This document shows positions 54,014 through 63,913 of a stretch of 64,000 nt of DNA, piece by piece (the stretch's first letter is position 1; each line of letters begins with the position of its first letter). The notes beneath the pieces are model-generated. The model saw only the letters and a program-made list of their open reading frames with translations. It was not told the DNA's origin and did not search any database. The DNA lies in the NCBI RefSeq assembly GCF_000814005.1, contig NZ_JWLK01000006.1, positions 248,001-312,000 on the forward strand. Direction: 5' to 3'. Origin of the DNA: Ruegeria sp. ANG-S4 (GTDB taxonomy: Bacteria > Pseudomonadota > Alphaproteobacteria > Rhodobacterales > Rhodobacteraceae). A program made the translations under genes and the position numbers.

Positions 54014-55210
54014 ATGACAAACCAGCTTTCCCTCGCGCAAGGTCGCGAGTATCTGGCCATTCCGGGCCCTTCGGTCATGCCCGATGCGGTGCTGCAGGCG
54101 ATGCACCGCCCGTCGCCCAACATCTACGATGGCGAACTGGTCGATATGATGCCCGCGCTGCTGCAAGACCTGCGCCGCGTCGCTCGGACCGAGCATAACG
54201 TTGCCATCTACATCGCCAACGGCCACGGCACGTGGGAGGCTGCCCTGTCGAACGTGATCGCCCCCGGCGAAACCGTGCTGGCTCCCGCCTCGGGTCGCTT
54301 CACCCACGGCTGGGCCGAGATGGCCGAGGGGATCGGCGCACAGGCACAGCTGATCGACTTCGGCACATCCGCGGCCTGGGATTTCGACAAGATCGCCGAT
54401 GTGCTGCGCGCCGACACGGATCACAAGATCAAAGGCGTACTTGCGGTCCATGTCGATACCTCAAGCTCAATCCGAAATGACATCTCCGGTTTGCGCGCGC
54501 TGCTTGACGACCTGAACCACCCGGCGCTGCTGATGGCCGATTGCATCGCTTCGCTGGGCTGCGACCGGTTCGAGATGGATGCCTGGGGCGTCGATGTTAC
54601 CGTGACCGCCTGCCAGAAAGGGCTGATGACCCCTGCCGGCATGGGCTTTGTCTTCTTCAACGAAAAGGCGCAGGTCAAACGCGCTGCCATGCCAAGGGTC
54701 TCGCAATATTGGGACTGGCAGCCGCGCGCCAATCCCGAGCTGTTCTACCAGCATTTCAACGGCACCGCGCCAACCCACCACCTCTACGGCCTGCGCACCG
54801 CGCTTGATCTGATCCACGCCGAGGGGATCGAAGCGGTCTGGGCGCGGCACGAACGTCTCGCCTGCGCCATCTGGGCCGCGTGCGAGGTCTGGACCCAAGG
54901 CGGCGCGCTTGAGTTCAACGTCGCCGATCCGGCTCACCGCAGCCACGCCGTCACCGCACTGCGCTTGACGGAAGGGCGCGGGACACCCCTGCGCAATTAC
55001 ACCGAGAACACGCTCGGCCTGACGCTTGGCATCGGTCTGGGTATGGAAGACTGGGATGGCTGCTTCCGCTTGGGCCACATGGGCCATTTGAACGCGCAGA
55101 TGATCATGGCGATGCTCGGCGGCATCGAAACCGCCATGGCCGCGCTCGACATCCCGCGCGGTCAAGGTGCGCTCGAGGCCGCAGCCGCAACCTTGGCCAA
55201 ATCGCCCTGA
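54014..55210 (+). CDS. Class V aminotransferase, serine-glyoxylate / alanine-glyoxylate type
   Basis: A 398-residue PLP enzyme. The PLP lysine is Lys202 in ACQKGLMTPAGM; GPSVMPDAVLQAMHRPSPN at the N-terminus and IANGHGTWEAALSNV near 67-81 bind substrate and cofactor. Close relatives are serine-glyoxylate aminotransferases of the serine cycle and alanine-glyoxylate enzymes. No other serine-cycle gene is in the window, so the preferred donor is open. It follows eda by 51 bp and ends at repeat unit 4. Confidence 0.9.
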   Translation: MTNQLSLAQGREYLAIPGPSVMPDAVLQAMHRPSPNIYDGELVDMMPALLQDLRRVARTEHNVAIYIANGHGTWEAALSNVIAPGETVLAPASGRFTHGWAEMAEGIGAQAQLIDFGTSAAWDFDKIADVLRADTDHKIKGVLAVHVDTSSSIRNDISGLRALLDDLNHPALLMADCIASLGCDRFEMDAWGVDVTVTACQKGLMTPAGMGFVFFNEKAQVKRAAMPRVSQYWDWQPRANPELFYQHFNGTAPTHHLYGLRTALDLIHAEGIEAVWARHERLACAIWAACEVWTQGGALEFNVADPAHRSHAVTALRLTEGRGTPLRNYTENTLGLTLGIGLGMEDWDGCFRLGHMGHLNAQMIMAMLGGIETAMAALDIPRGQGALEAAAATLAKSP

Positions 55211-55217
55211 TCCGCCC

Positions 55218-55286
55218 TTCATCTGGCTAAAAATATCTTCGGGGGGAATCGCGCCCAAGCGCGATGGGGGGCAGACAGCCCCCCTT
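55218..55286 (-). repeat. Stop-abutting GC-rich element, unit 4
   Basis: Reads on the minus strand from the stop codon of the aminotransferase gene at 55285: GGGGGGCTGTCTGCCCCCC, then ATCGCGCTTGGGCGCGAT, then TCCCCCCGAAGATATTTTTA and GCCAGATGAAG. The plus-strand class V aminotransferase ends 7 bases from its far end, so the element fills the gap between two convergent genes. Confidence 0.8.
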
Positions 55287-56394
55287 AAACCGCCCGAGCC
55301 CGGACCAAAGCCCGGGGCAAAGCGGATGCAAAAGCCGCCATTTCCGCCTCGCCCCCGCAACTCACCCGAATGCACCGGTTCTGTGGTGCCGCAAATGGCA
55401 TCCGAACAAAAACGCCTTGTTCAACCAGCGAGTCCAGAACGGATTTCGCAAACACCCCGTCGCGCCCGCAATCAATGGCAACGAAATTCGTGGCTGATGG
55501 CAGCGGCTCCAATCCGTTGTCCCGTGCGATCTGCGCGATCTGATCGCGCGACGCCGCGATCTTGGCCTGTACCTCGGCCAGCCAAGCCTGATCCTGCAGC
55601 GCTGCCAATGCCCCGGCCTGTGCCGCCCGGTTCATGCCGAAATGGTTGCGCACCTTGTTGAACGCCGCAATCAACTCCACCGCGCCCAGCGCATAGCCCA
55701 CGCGCGCGCCCGCCATGCCATAGACTTTCGAAAAGGTCCGCATCCGGATCACCCGCGGGTCATCCACCGACACTGGCGTGGCGGTGCCTTCGGGCGCGCA
55801 TTCCACATAGGCCTCGTCCAGAACCAGCAAGCAACCATCCGGCAAGGCCTCCATCGCGGTCACGATCTCAGCGCCTGAATGCCAACTGCCCATCGGATTG
55901 TCCGGGTTGGCGAGATAAACCAGCTTCGCATCCACTTCCGCCGCTTTGGCGAACAAGGCCACCGGGTCCTCGTGATCATCGCGATAGGGCACCTTGTGCA
56001 AAACACCGCCGAACCCGGCCACATGGTAGTTGAAGGTGGGATAGGCCCCGTCCGAGGTCACGACCGCATCGCCCGGCGCAACCATAAGCCGCACCAGATA
56101 CCCCAGCAGCCCGTCAATGCCTTCGCCCACAACGATATTCTCGGGCGCAACTCCGTGATGGGCCGCCAGCGCGTGGCGCAGATCGTAGTTCTCGGGGTCG
56201 CCATACATCCAGATATCACGCGCCGCCTGCTGCAAGGCCTCGACCGCACGCGGGGATGGCCCGAAAACGCTCTCATTTGCGCCGATCCGCGCGTCAAACG
56301 GCGCACCGCGCTGGCGCTCCTGCGTTTCGGGGCCGACAAAAGGCACGGTTGCAGGCAGCGATTGCGTCAGCGGGGTATAGCGAGGTCCAGTCAT
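55285..56394 (-). CDS. Histidinol-phosphate-type class I/II aminotransferase
   Basis: A 369-residue fold-type I PLP enzyme from the ATG at 56394 (MTGPRYTPL). The PLP lysine lies in RTFSKVYGMAGARVGYAL near residue 220; IGANESVFGPSP, VVGEGIDGLLGYLVR and YLANPDNPMGSW are HisC-like. It is not beside other his genes; HisC paralogues of this kind often act on aromatic amino acids. The start region overlaps a divergent open frame, whose real start lies 95 bp away. Confidence 0.88.
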   Translation of the reverse strand: MTGPRYTPLTQSLPATVPFVGPETQERQRGAPFDARIGANESVFGPSPRAVEALQQAARDIWMYGDPENYDLRHALAAHHGVAPENIVVGEGIDGLLGYLVRLMVAPGDAVVTSDGAYPTFNYHVAGFGGVLHKVPYRDDHEDPVALFAKAAEVDAKLVYLANPDNPMGSWHSGAEIVTAMEALPDGCLLVLDEAYVECAPEGTATPVSVDDPRVIRMRTFSKVYGMAGARVGYALGAVELIAAFNKVRNHFGMNRAAQAGALAALQDQAWLAEVQAKIAASRDQIAQIARDNGLEPLPSATNFVAIDCGRDGVFAKSVLDSLVEQGVFVRMPFAAPQNRCIRVSCGGEAEMAAFASALPRALVRARAV

Positions 56395-56488
56395 GGCCGC
56401 AGATAAACCCAACGTCCCGAAGGGGGCAAGCCTTGCACCAGCGCGCAATCACGGTCAGGGTGCCTGCAAGAAGCGGGTCGGAGGTATC

Positions 56489-57559
56489 ATGCGTTATCTA
56501 CTGGGACTTGTCGTTATCGGACTTGCCTATCTGGTCTTCTGGCCGGTCCCGGTTGACCCGGTTGCACACCGGATGCCGGACCCGCCGGGCTTCACCGGCG
56601 ATTTTGCCGAAAATCGGCACCTTGACGCGCTTCAGCTGATCACCCTCCCGGACGCAGAGATTGGGCCCGAGGATGTTGCGGTGCTGCCGGATGGCAGCGT
56701 CTACACCACCAGTCTCTCGGGTATTCTCTACCGCATCGACGGGGATCAGCCGGTCGAGGTCGACCGCTTGCAGGGCCGCCCGCTCGGCCTGCGCGCCGGA
56801 CCAGATGGCGCGCTTTACATCGCGGACAGCTTTCGGGGGCTGATGCGCTGGACCGGGCCGGGAACGCTGGAAACGTTGGTTTCGGAAATCGACGGCGTGC
56901 CCGTGATCTATGCGAATAATCTCGACGTGGCGCGGGATGGAACGGTCTATTTCTCAAATTCCACCGATCGCTTTGACCCCAAGACGATGGGGGGCACCAA
57001 ACCCACGTCGGTCCTTGCAATCTGGGAGCAATCCCCAACCGGCTACGTCGCCCGGTATTCGCCCGATGGTGGGGCCGAGAAGATCGCCGATGGCTTTGTC
57101 TATACCAACGGCATTGCGCTTTCACCGGAAGAAGACTTCCTTTTGATCGCCGAAACCGGACGGGCACGGGTACACAAGCTGTGGCTGACCGGCCCCAAGG
57201 CCGGAACGCAAGAGGTTCTTCTGGATAACCTGCCGGGCTATCCCGACAACATCAAGGCGCAAGCAGACGGCACCTATTGGATGGCCTTTGCCAGCCCGCG
57301 CGTGCCTTCGGAAAAACTGCTGCCCTATCCGTTCCTGCGCAAGGTGATCTGGCGGCTGGGTCCAATGGTGCGACCCGCGCCGATTCATCGCGGCATGATG
57401 GTGCAGTTCGATGGCGATGGAACGATCCTGCGTACATTACAGGACCCCGATGGACGGCTGGGGATCTCCACGGCTGGTCAGCGTATCGGGGATCAGTTCT
57501 ATGTGATGACCCTCGATTCTCCGTGGTTCGGACGGATGCCTGCGGCTGATCTGCCCTGA
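56489..57559 (+). CDS. Strictosidine synthase-like / SMP-30 family protein
   Basis: A 356-residue protein from the ATG at 56489, with GGAGG 5 bases upstream. A single N-terminal hydrophobic helix (MRYLLGLVVIGLAYLVFW) suggests a membrane anchor or signal. The rest is a six-bladed beta-propeller by pattern: GPEDVAVLPDGSVYT, YIADSFRGLMRW, NGIALSPEEDFLLIAETG, and the LPGYPDNIKAQADGTYWMAF segment found in APMAP/strictosidine-synthase relatives. Some members are lactonases or arylesterases; the substrate here is unknown. Confidence 0.85.
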   Translation: MRYLLGLVVIGLAYLVFWPVPVDPVAHRMPDPPGFTGDFAENRHLDALQLITLPDAEIGPEDVAVLPDGSVYTTSLSGILYRIDGDQPVEVDRLQGRPLGLRAGPDGALYIADSFRGLMRWTGPGTLETLVSEIDGVPVIYANNLDVARDGTVYFSNSTDRFDPKTMGGTKPTSVLAIWEQSPTGYVARYSPDGGAEKIADGFVYTNGIALSPEEDFLLIAETGRARVHKLWLTGPKAGTQEVLLDNLPGYPDNIKAQADGTYWMAFASPRVPSEKLLPYPFLRKVIWRLGPMVRPAPIHRGMMVQFDGDGTILRTLQDPDGRLGISTAGQRIGDQFYVMTLDSPWFGRMPAADLP

Positions 57560-57625
57560 CGTCGTGATGGCGCTGCTGACCCCAAGCTGGCATGATCGCA
57601 ACAGAAGTCACGAACCGGAGGCCCC

Positions 57626-58408
57626 ATGTCACGCGTTTCTATCGAGTACAAAGACCACATCGCCCATGTCACGCTGACCCGCGGCGACAAGATGAACGCG
57701 CTGGACGATGCGATGATCAAGGCGATCCTGTCCGCGGGGCAAGAGGTCGCCGCCGCTGACATCCGCGCGGTGGTGATGTCGGGTGAGGGCAAAAGCTTTT
57801 GCGCCGGGCTGGACATGGCCAGTTTTGCCAGTATGGCGCACACCGACCCGACCGAGTGGCTGATGACGCGCAGCTATGAGGACGCCAACGAGATGCAGGA
57901 GCTTGCCATGATTTGGCGGCGCGTCCCGGTCCCGGTGATCTGTGCCATTCAGGGTGTGGCTTACGGCGGCGGGCTTCAGATCGCGCTGGGGGCGGATATC
58001 CGCATCGCGCAACCCGAGGCCAAACTGGCGGTGATGGAGATGAAATGGGGCATCATTCCCGATATGGGCGGCATGGTCCTGCTGCCGAACCTCGTGCGCT
58101 CGGACGTGCTGCGCTTTTTGACCTATACCGCCCGTCCCATCGGCGCACCGCAAGCCGCAGATTGGGGTCTGGTCACAAAACTCTCGGATGATCCGCTGAC
58201 CGAAGCGCTTGCATTGGCCGAGGATATCGCCGGGAAAAGCCCGTCCGCCATCCGTGCTGCCAAGCGGCTGATCGAGGTGGCCGAATCGCGTGACCGCGCC
58301 GACGTCTTGCTGGCTGAATCCTCCGAGCAGGTGGACCTGATCGGCAAACCGGATCAGATGGAGGTTGTGATGGCCCAAATGCAGGGCCGCAAGCCCGAGT
58401 TCAAGTAA
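57626..58408 (+). CDS. Crotonase/enoyl-CoA hydratase-family protein
   Basis: A 260-residue crotonase. The oxyanion-hole segments are SGEGKSFCAGLDMASFA near 52-68 and AIQGVAYGGGLQIALGADIRIA near 109-130; the region LAVMEMKWGIIPDMGG near 134-149 shows Glu/Asp-containing residues of the active site. Members act on diverse acyl-CoA substrates (hydration, isomerisation, dehalogenation). It is not next to other beta-oxidation genes. Confidence 0.9.
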   Translation: MSRVSIEYKDHIAHVTLTRGDKMNALDDAMIKAILSAGQEVAAADIRAVVMSGEGKSFCAGLDMASFASMAHTDPTEWLMTRSYEDANEMQELAMIWRRVPVPVICAIQGVAYGGGLQIALGADIRIAQPEAKLAVMEMKWGIIPDMGGMVLLPNLVRSDVLRFLTYTARPIGAPQAADWGLVTKLSDDPLTEALALAEDIAGKSPSAIRAAKRLIEVAESRDRADVLLAESSEQVDLIGKPDQMEVVMAQMQGRKPEFK

Positions 58409-58422
58409 GCGCGCAAACCGCC

Positions 58423-58755
58423 CTAGCGCAGAAAGGCCCGCCGCGCATCGCGCGCCATGTTATAGCGCATCTCAAGGTCGGCGATCCGCGCCATTGCCGC
58501 CTTGCGGGCCTCGGGATCGGTCAGCGCGGCATAGCCTTTGCGGGCCGCGTCCAGCTCTTTCTTGATGTCAAATTCCTCGGGCAGAACCCCGGCCTGCGCC
58601 ATGATCCGGTGACCGGCGGCGATGGCGGGATCACTTTGCGCCTCGCCCGAGCGGTCGGGCAGGGGCGCACCTTCACCCTCAAGGCCCTCAAGCTGACCTT
58701 CGGCCTGTGCCTTCCTGATCTGGCGCTCCACCAGTTTTCCAAGCGATCCGAACAT
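58423..58755 (-). CDS. DUF1992 (DnaJ-like C28) domain protein
   Basis: A 110-residue protein covered by one domain: VERQIRKAQAEGQLEGLEGEGAPLP followed by helices with PEEFDIKKELDAARKGYAA and LEMRYNMARDARR. This is the domain shared with eukaryotic DNAJC28; bacterial versions have no J domain and no fixed function. It converges with the crotonase gene (14 bp gap). Confidence 0.9.
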   Translation of the reverse strand: MFGSLGKLVERQIRKAQAEGQLEGLEGEGAPLPDRSGEAQSDPAIAAGHRIMAQAGVLPEEFDIKKELDAARKGYAALTDPEARKAAMARIADLEMRYNMARDARRAFLR

Positions 58756-58794
58756 GCGCGGATCATACCGCCCGCTGCGGGTTTGCGAAAGCGT

Positions 58795-59958
58795 CTAGCG
58801 CATCCGCTTTGCCACCAGAAGCGCAATGCCACCGGCCAGCAGACCCCAGACCGCAGCCCCCAGCCCGAAAACGGTGATGCCCGACGCGGTGATCGCCAGC
58901 GTCAGGATCGCCGCCTCGCGCTCCGCCGCCACGTCCAGCGCGGCGTGCATGGAATTGGCCATAACGCCGATCAGGGCAACCCCGGCCAGCGTCCCCATCA
59001 GCAGGGGGTCAGCATGGGCGGCAAAACCTGTGATGGCCACCGCGAACACACCAAAGAGGCAATAGAACACGCCGCCCATGATGGCGGACCAATAGCGCTG
59101 CGCCGGGTCGGGATGGCTGTCTTCGTTCGAACACATCGCGGCGGTGATCGCGGCCAGACAGGTGGCGGGTGCGCCGAACGGGGCGGACAGCAGGCTTGCG
59201 CCGCCCACGGCCGAAAACAGCCGTCCGGGAGCCGGCGTATAGCCAAAACTGCGCATGACCGCGACGCCGGGGATGTTCTGTGTGGCCATCGTGACGATGA
59301 ACAACGGCACGCCGATCCCGATTGCGGACGCGACCGAGAATGTGGGCGTGGTCCAGACCGGGGCGGCGATCAGGTGTTCCGGCATCACCTGCGCCCTTCC
59401 GGCGCTCAGCGTGACGACAATAGCTGCTGCGATCACAGCCGCCGGAACGGCAAAAAGCCGGTTGATGCGGCCTGCGATGAACCATGTCGCGATCACCGGC
59501 AGCGCCTGTCCCGGGATCTCGATCGCCGCCTTGAAGGGCAGGAGGCAGAGCGGCAGCAAAACGCCTGCCAGCATCGCCTGCGCCAGCGTCGTGGGGATTG
59601 CCGCCGCCAAGCGCCCGAGCGGTTTCCACAGCCCTGCAAGAACGGTCAGTGCCCCGGCGCAGAGGAATGCGCCAATCGCGCCCGAAAACCCCTCGACCGG
59701 CGCGGCGGATACGGCCAGCAAGGCAGCGCCCGGCGTCGACCAGGCAACACTGATCGGCACTTTGTACCACAGGCTCAGGACGATGGCGGCAAGGCCCATG
59801 GCGATGGCGGCGCTCATCAGACCCGAAGCGGCCTCGGCCCGCGACGCCCCCATCGCGCTCAGCCCCTGCAGGACGATCGGGAACGAGCTGAAGAACCCGA
59901 CAATCGCCACGACCAGCCCGGTCGAGACGGTTTGCATCGGAGGGAAAGGTCGCGCCAT
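58795..59958 (-). CDS. benE: Benzoate/H+ symporter, BenE family
   Basis: A 387-residue inner-membrane transporter from the ATG at 59958 (MARPFPPMQTV); an open frame to 60129 crosses the valS terminator and is rejected. About 11-12 hydrophobic helices are seen, with the family segments IALSVAWSTPGAALLA-like (PISVAWSTPGAALLAVS) near 90 and GAPATCLAAITAAMC near 280. BenE proteins move aromatic acids with protons; no aromatic degradation gene is adjacent, so the substrate is uncertain. Confidence 0.9.
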   Translation of the reverse strand: MARPFPPMQTVSTGLVVAIVGFFSSFPIVLQGLSAMGASRAEAASGLMSAAIAMGLAAIVLSLWYKVPISVAWSTPGAALLAVSAAPVEGFSGAIGAFLCAGALTVLAGLWKPLGRLAAAIPTTLAQAMLAGVLLPLCLLPFKAAIEIPGQALPVIATWFIAGRINRLFAVPAAVIAAAIVVTLSAGRAQVMPEHLIAAPVWTTPTFSVASAIGIGVPLFIVTMATQNIPGVAVMRSFGYTPAPGRLFSAVGGASLLSAPFGAPATCLAAITAAMCSNEDSHPDPAQRYWSAIMGGVFYCLFGVFAVAITGFAAHADPLLMGTLAGVALIGVMANSMHAALDVAAEREAAILTLAITASGITVFGLGAAVWGLLAGGIALLVAKRMR

Positions 59959-60040
59959 CGGGGCCTCGGAAGTATTACTGTGCCGGAGTGCTAGCAAGCG
60001 CAGGGTGGCGGGAACAAGGGGAAAGCCATGAGGATAAAGA

Positions 60041-60076
60041 AAAAACCCCTCGGCCTGGTTTAGCGGAGGGGTTTGG
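60041..60076 (-). terminator. Rho-independent terminator after valS
   Basis: AAACCCCTC (60043-60051) pairs with GAGGGGTTT (60066-60074); on the minus strand the stem is followed by TTTTTTCTTTAT. It lies between valS and benE. Confidence 0.88.
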
Positions 60077-60103
60077 ATTTGAGTATTTGTGAAAAGATGA
60101 AGA

Positions 60104-63100
60104 TCAAGCGATTTCTGCGAGACGGGCAAGCGCCTCGTTCAGTTTCGCCTCTTCTTCTTCGCGGGCGGCGAGGTTGGCTTTGGCCTCTTCAACTACTTCT
60201 TCCGGGGCGGAGGCCACGAATTTGGGGTTGTTTAGACGCCCACGCAGACCGCCGAGTTCCTTGGCCAGTTTGCCCTTGGCTTTCTCGAGCCGGTCCTTTT
60301 CGGCGCCGATGTCGATGATATCGGCGAGCGGCAGGCCAAAGGATGCGCCGGGGGCGGCGATCGAGATAGTGCCTTTGGGCAGTTCGTCCGCCTTGGTCAG
60401 GCTGTCGATCCGCGCCAGGCGTTTGATCAGCGCTTCGTTGCGATCCCACGCCGCCTGTCCGTGCGCGTCGATTTCAGTGACCAGCATCGGGACGTATAGA
60501 CCAGCAGGAACGCGCATTTGTTGGCGTGCCGAGCGGGTGTTTTCGATGACCGAGATCACCCAATTCATCTCACGATCAGCCTCCGCGTCGATCAGGTCGG
60601 CGGCGGCGTAGGTTGGCCAGTCGGCGTGTACGAGCATCTTGGCGCGGGCGCCGGTCAGCCCCCAGAGCTCCTCGGTGATGAAAGGCATGATCGGGTGCAG
60701 CAGGATCATGCACTGATCCAGAACCCAGCGCATTGTGGCGCGGGTTTCGGCCTGAGCCTCGGCGTCGTCGCCTTGCAGCAGGGGTTTCGACAGTTCCACG
60801 TACCAGTCGCAGACCTTGCCCCAGACAAAGGCATAAAGCCCGTTGGCCGCGTCGTTGAAGCGATAGCTTTCCAGCGCCGCGTCGACCTCTTCCCGCACGC
60901 GCGCGGTTTCGCCGATGATCCAGCGGTTCACGGCGGCTTTGGGTTTCAGGTCGGCCACGTCCAGTCGCGGCACGGTGTCGGTGAAGACCTCGTTCATCTC
61001 GGCAAAGCGGACGGCGTTCCACAGCTTGGTGCCGAAGTTGCGATAGCCGGTGATACGCTCACGCGACAGTTTCAGAACGCCGCCAATCGCCGCCATCGAG
61101 GCGTTGGTAAAGCGCAGCGCATCCGCACCGAACTCGTCCACGATTTCAAGCGGGTCGATGACGTTGCCGGTGGTCTTGGACATCTTCTTGCCCTTCTCGT
61201 CGCGGACGAGTTGGTGCAGGTAGACGGTGTGGAACGGAACCTCGTTCACCACGGCCAGTTGCATCATCATCATCCGGGCGACCCAGAAGAACAGGATGTC
61301 GAAGCCGGTGACGAGGACATCCGTCGGGAAGTAGCGCTTTAGCTCCTCGGTCTGTTCGGGCCAGCCGAGCGTGCCGATGGGCCAGAGACCGGAGGAGAAC
61401 CAGGTGTCGAGGACGTCGGGGTCTCTTTTGAGCAAAACGAAATCGCGACCACCTTCTACAGCCGTTGCAAAAGCTTCATCTTGCCAAGCGTTGCTTTGGA
61501 CGTTTGGGTGCACTTCAGACGGATCAAGTGAGGTCGTCTGGTCTTCGAAGAACTCACGCACGCTCGAAACACCATAGTATTCCCGAGCGGCGCTTGCCGC
61601 ATCATCGAAAGTAGCGCCACAGAATGGAACTAGTTCGCCGGAAGTATAGTCAACGCCAAGAGAATTCGAAGCATCCTTCTTGGGCCCATACCAAACCGGT
61701 ATCTGATGCCCCCACCACAACTGGCGCGAGATGCACCAGGGCTCGATGTTTTCCAGCCAGTGGTAGTAGGTCTTCTCGCCCGACTCGGGGATGATCTTGA
61801 CCGTGCCGTCCTTGACCGCGTCCAGCGCGGGGCCGACGACCTTTTCGGCGTCGACAAACCACTGGTCGGTGAACATCGGCTCGATCACCACTTTCGAGCG
61901 GTCGCCGAACGGCTGCATGATCGGCTTGTTTTCGACTTTCGGATATGCCTTGCGGAGTGCCACAATGTCTTTCTTGCTTAACGGGTCGTAGAAACCATCT
62001 TCGCCCGAAAGTTCCTCGTCAAACTTGACCAATGAACCTTCATAGTGAGTTTGGGCGGCCTGTATGGCGTCCGATACCGACGCAAAAACATAGTATCTTC
62101 CGTCCGGGTCCTCCCAAACACCCAGTTCTTCCTTCTTTTTGCGCTCCGGTATTGAAACACGTGGAAGAGATGTGTCTGGGTCGTCAGCATCGGTCATCAC
62201 CGCTAAACCCTCTTCGGTGATCTGCTTAACGATTAGCTCACGCGCCTCGAACCGATCGAGCCCCCGCAGGTGATCGGGAACAAGGTTGATCGCGTCAATC
62301 TCGTTCTCGGTAAACTCTTTGCCGCGGGCATATTCCTGCGCCAGACCCGCCGCTTCGGCATACGGAGCGCCATCGGCCCGCATCGCTCCCTTGGTATCCA
62401 TCAGGCGGTACATCGGAATGCCGCCACGCTTGGCCACCATATTGTCGTTAAAGTCATGCGCGCCGGTGATCTTCACCGCGCCCGAGCCGAAATCGGGGTC
62501 AGGATATTCATCTGTGATGATCGGAATCTGACGGCGATGCTCTTTCGGACCAACCGGAATTTCACAGAGCTTCCCGACGATTGGCGCATATCGTTCATCC
62601 GATGGATGAACTGCAACCGCACCGTCACCCAGCATGGTTTCGGGGCGCGTGGTGGCGATGGAGATGTAATCCCGCTCTTCGCGGAAGATCACATTCCCAT
62701 CTTCATCTTTTTCCAAATACTCATATGTCTCACCGCCCGCCAAAGGGTACTTGAAGTGCCACATATGCCCGGCGACCTCAATATTCTCGACCTCCAGATC
62801 CGAGATCGCGGTCTCGAAATGCGGGTCCCAGTTGACCAACCGCTTGCCGCGATAGATCAGGCCCTTTTCGTACATGTCGACGAAAACCTTGATCACCGCG
62901 TCGTGAAAATTCGCAGAATTTTCGTGCCCGGTGCGCGGGTCGCCCTTTGCCCCGGCCATGGTGAAGGCGTTGCGCGACCAGTCGCAGGACGCGCCCAGCC
63001 GTTTCAGCTGCTCGATGATGGTGCCGCCGTATTCACCCTTCCACTCCCAGACCTTCTCAAGGAATTTCTCGCGCCCCAGCTCACGCCGGCCCGGTTGCTG

Positions 63101-63400
63101 CGTCAGCATCAGCATCTTTTCCACCTGCATCTGGGTGGCGATGCCCGCGTGGTCCTGACCGGGTTGCCAAAGGGTGTCGAACCCCCGCATCCGGTGCCAG
63201 CGGATCAGAATGTCCTGCAAGGTGTTGTTGAACGCATGCCCCACATGCAGCGCCCCTGTCACATTGGGGGGCGGGATCATGACGGTAAAGCTCTCGTCGC
63301 GCGATTTGTTCGCGCCTGCCTTGAAGGCTCCGGCCTGTTCCCAGGCCTCGTAAATACGGGCCTCGGCCTCGGCTGCGTTGAATGTCTTTTCCATCGCCAT
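60104..63400 (-). CDS. valS: Valyl-tRNA synthetase, with two large insertions
   Basis: A 1098-residue class I synthetase charging tRNA-Val. The HIGH-type motif is HVGH at 52-55 ([13 protein letters not shown]), the KMSKS-type motif KMSKT at 739-743, and a C-terminal coiled-coil (about 1025-1095) rich in Glu/Lys/Ala. The E. coli enzyme has 951 residues; most of the extra length is in two segments, about residues 404-489 and 573-658. These share a small motif ([13 protein letters not shown] and [12 protein letters not shown]) and their DNA is visibly lower in GC than the flanks. All core motifs are intact, so the enzyme should work. ATG 63400 or 63394 can be the start. Confidence 0.95.
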   Translation of the reverse strand: MAMEKTFNAAEAEARIYEAWEQAGAFKAGANKSRDESFTVMIPPPNVTGALHVGHAFNNTLQDILIRWHRMRGFDTLWQPGQDHAGIATQMQVEKMLMLTQQPGRRELGREKFLEKVWEWKGEYGGTIIEQLKRLGASCDWSRNAFTMAGAKGDPRTGHENSANFHDAVIKVFVDMYEKGLIYRGKRLVNWDPHFETAISDLEVENIEVAGHMWHFKYPLAGGETYEYLEKDEDGNVIFREERDYISIATTRPETMLGDGAVAVHPSDERYAPIVGKLCEIPVGPKEHRRQIPIITDEYPDPDFGSGAVKITGAHDFNDNMVAKRGGIPMYRLMDTKGAMRADGAPYAEAAGLAQEYARGKEFTENEIDAINLVPDHLRGLDRFEARELIVKQITEEGLAVMTDADDPDTSLPRVSIPERKKKEELGVWEDPDGRYYVFASVSDAIQAAQTHYEGSLVKFDEELSGEDGFYDPLSKKDIVALRKAYPKVENKPIMQPFGDRSKVVIEPMFTDQWFVDAEKVVGPALDAVKDGTVKIIPESGEKTYYHWLENIEPWCISRQLWWGHQIPVWYGPKKDASNSLGVDYTSGELVPFCGATFDDAASAAREYYGVSSVREFFEDQTTSLDPSEVHPNVQSNAWQDEAFATAVEGGRDFVLLKRDPDVLDTWFSSGLWPIGTLGWPEQTEELKRYFPTDVLVTGFDILFFWVARMMMMQLAVVNEVPFHTVYLHQLVRDEKGKKMSKTTGNVIDPLEIVDEFGADALRFTNASMAAIGGVLKLSRERITGYRNFGTKLWNAVRFAEMNEVFTDTVPRLDVADLKPKAAVNRWIIGETARVREEVDAALESYRFNDAANGLYAFVWGKVCDWYVELSKPLLQGDDAEAQAETRATMRWVLDQCMILLHPIMPFITEELWGLTGARAKMLVHADWPTYAAADLIDAEADREMNWVISVIENTRSARQQMRVPAGLYVPMLVTEIDAHGQAAWDRNEALIKRLARIDSLTKADELPKGTISIAAPGASFGLPLADIIDIGAEKDRLEKAKGKLAKELGGLRGRLNNPKFVASAPEEVVEEAKANLAAREEEEAKLNEALARLAEIA

Positions 63401-63913
63401 GGGGTGCGTCCTGCGTCATCACTCTCGGGTCAGCGCCTGCAATAACGAATGCGTGCAGGAAGGGGAAGGGGCCGCGCGCACGCAACCCGCCGCCGGGTGT
63501 GCAGGCTCTGGCGCGTTTGGAACCGGCGCGTCGCTCCGGCGGGCACCGGGCCTGGTACACAGTGAAAATGAAACACTGCCAACGTGTCCCCTTGTTGCTT
63601 TAAGGCCAATGATACCACCGACCTCAAAAAGCCGAGTTCCGGTTTGGACACAGACGCGATGGGGTTGAATGCCCGGACCTGTTGCCAAATTGGTGATGTC
63701 CCCTTGCGGCGAACCTGAATGACCGATCTCGTTCCGCAAGGGCTATGATTTCCAATGCAGTATCAATTGGGTATGGACCGATGGGCCTAATAGGCACAAA
63801 GCAGCCATGGCGCGCGTTATTGTTTCGTTGCTGACATTAGTCTTGATGCGCGAGGGCAACGGATCACAGCAACGTGCCCGGATTTTGCCTTGCCCCCAGC
63901 GGTTGAGACACCC
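63401..63913. other. 513 bp region without a convincing gene
   Basis: Upstream of valS. Short overlapping frames exist on both strands but none has a good start signal or family likeness; their GC-rich first part (63470-63550) makes frames open by chance. The valS promoter should lie here. No strong hairpin was seen. Confidence 0.55.

Noticed and set aside
58609..59994. A 461-codon plus-strand open frame opposite benE
   Set aside because: Arg/Gly/Asp-rich low-complexity translation, exact shadow of the benE transporter gene.
60518..61342. Plus-strand frame of 274 codons within valS, and similar ones at 62270-63445
   Set aside because: Antisense to conserved ValRS domains including the KMSKS region; no start signal or family match.
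63419..63739. Minus-strand frame of 106 codons upstream of valS
   Set aside because: Starts without a ribosome site, is of low complexity and overlaps several other equal frames in GC-rich DNA.
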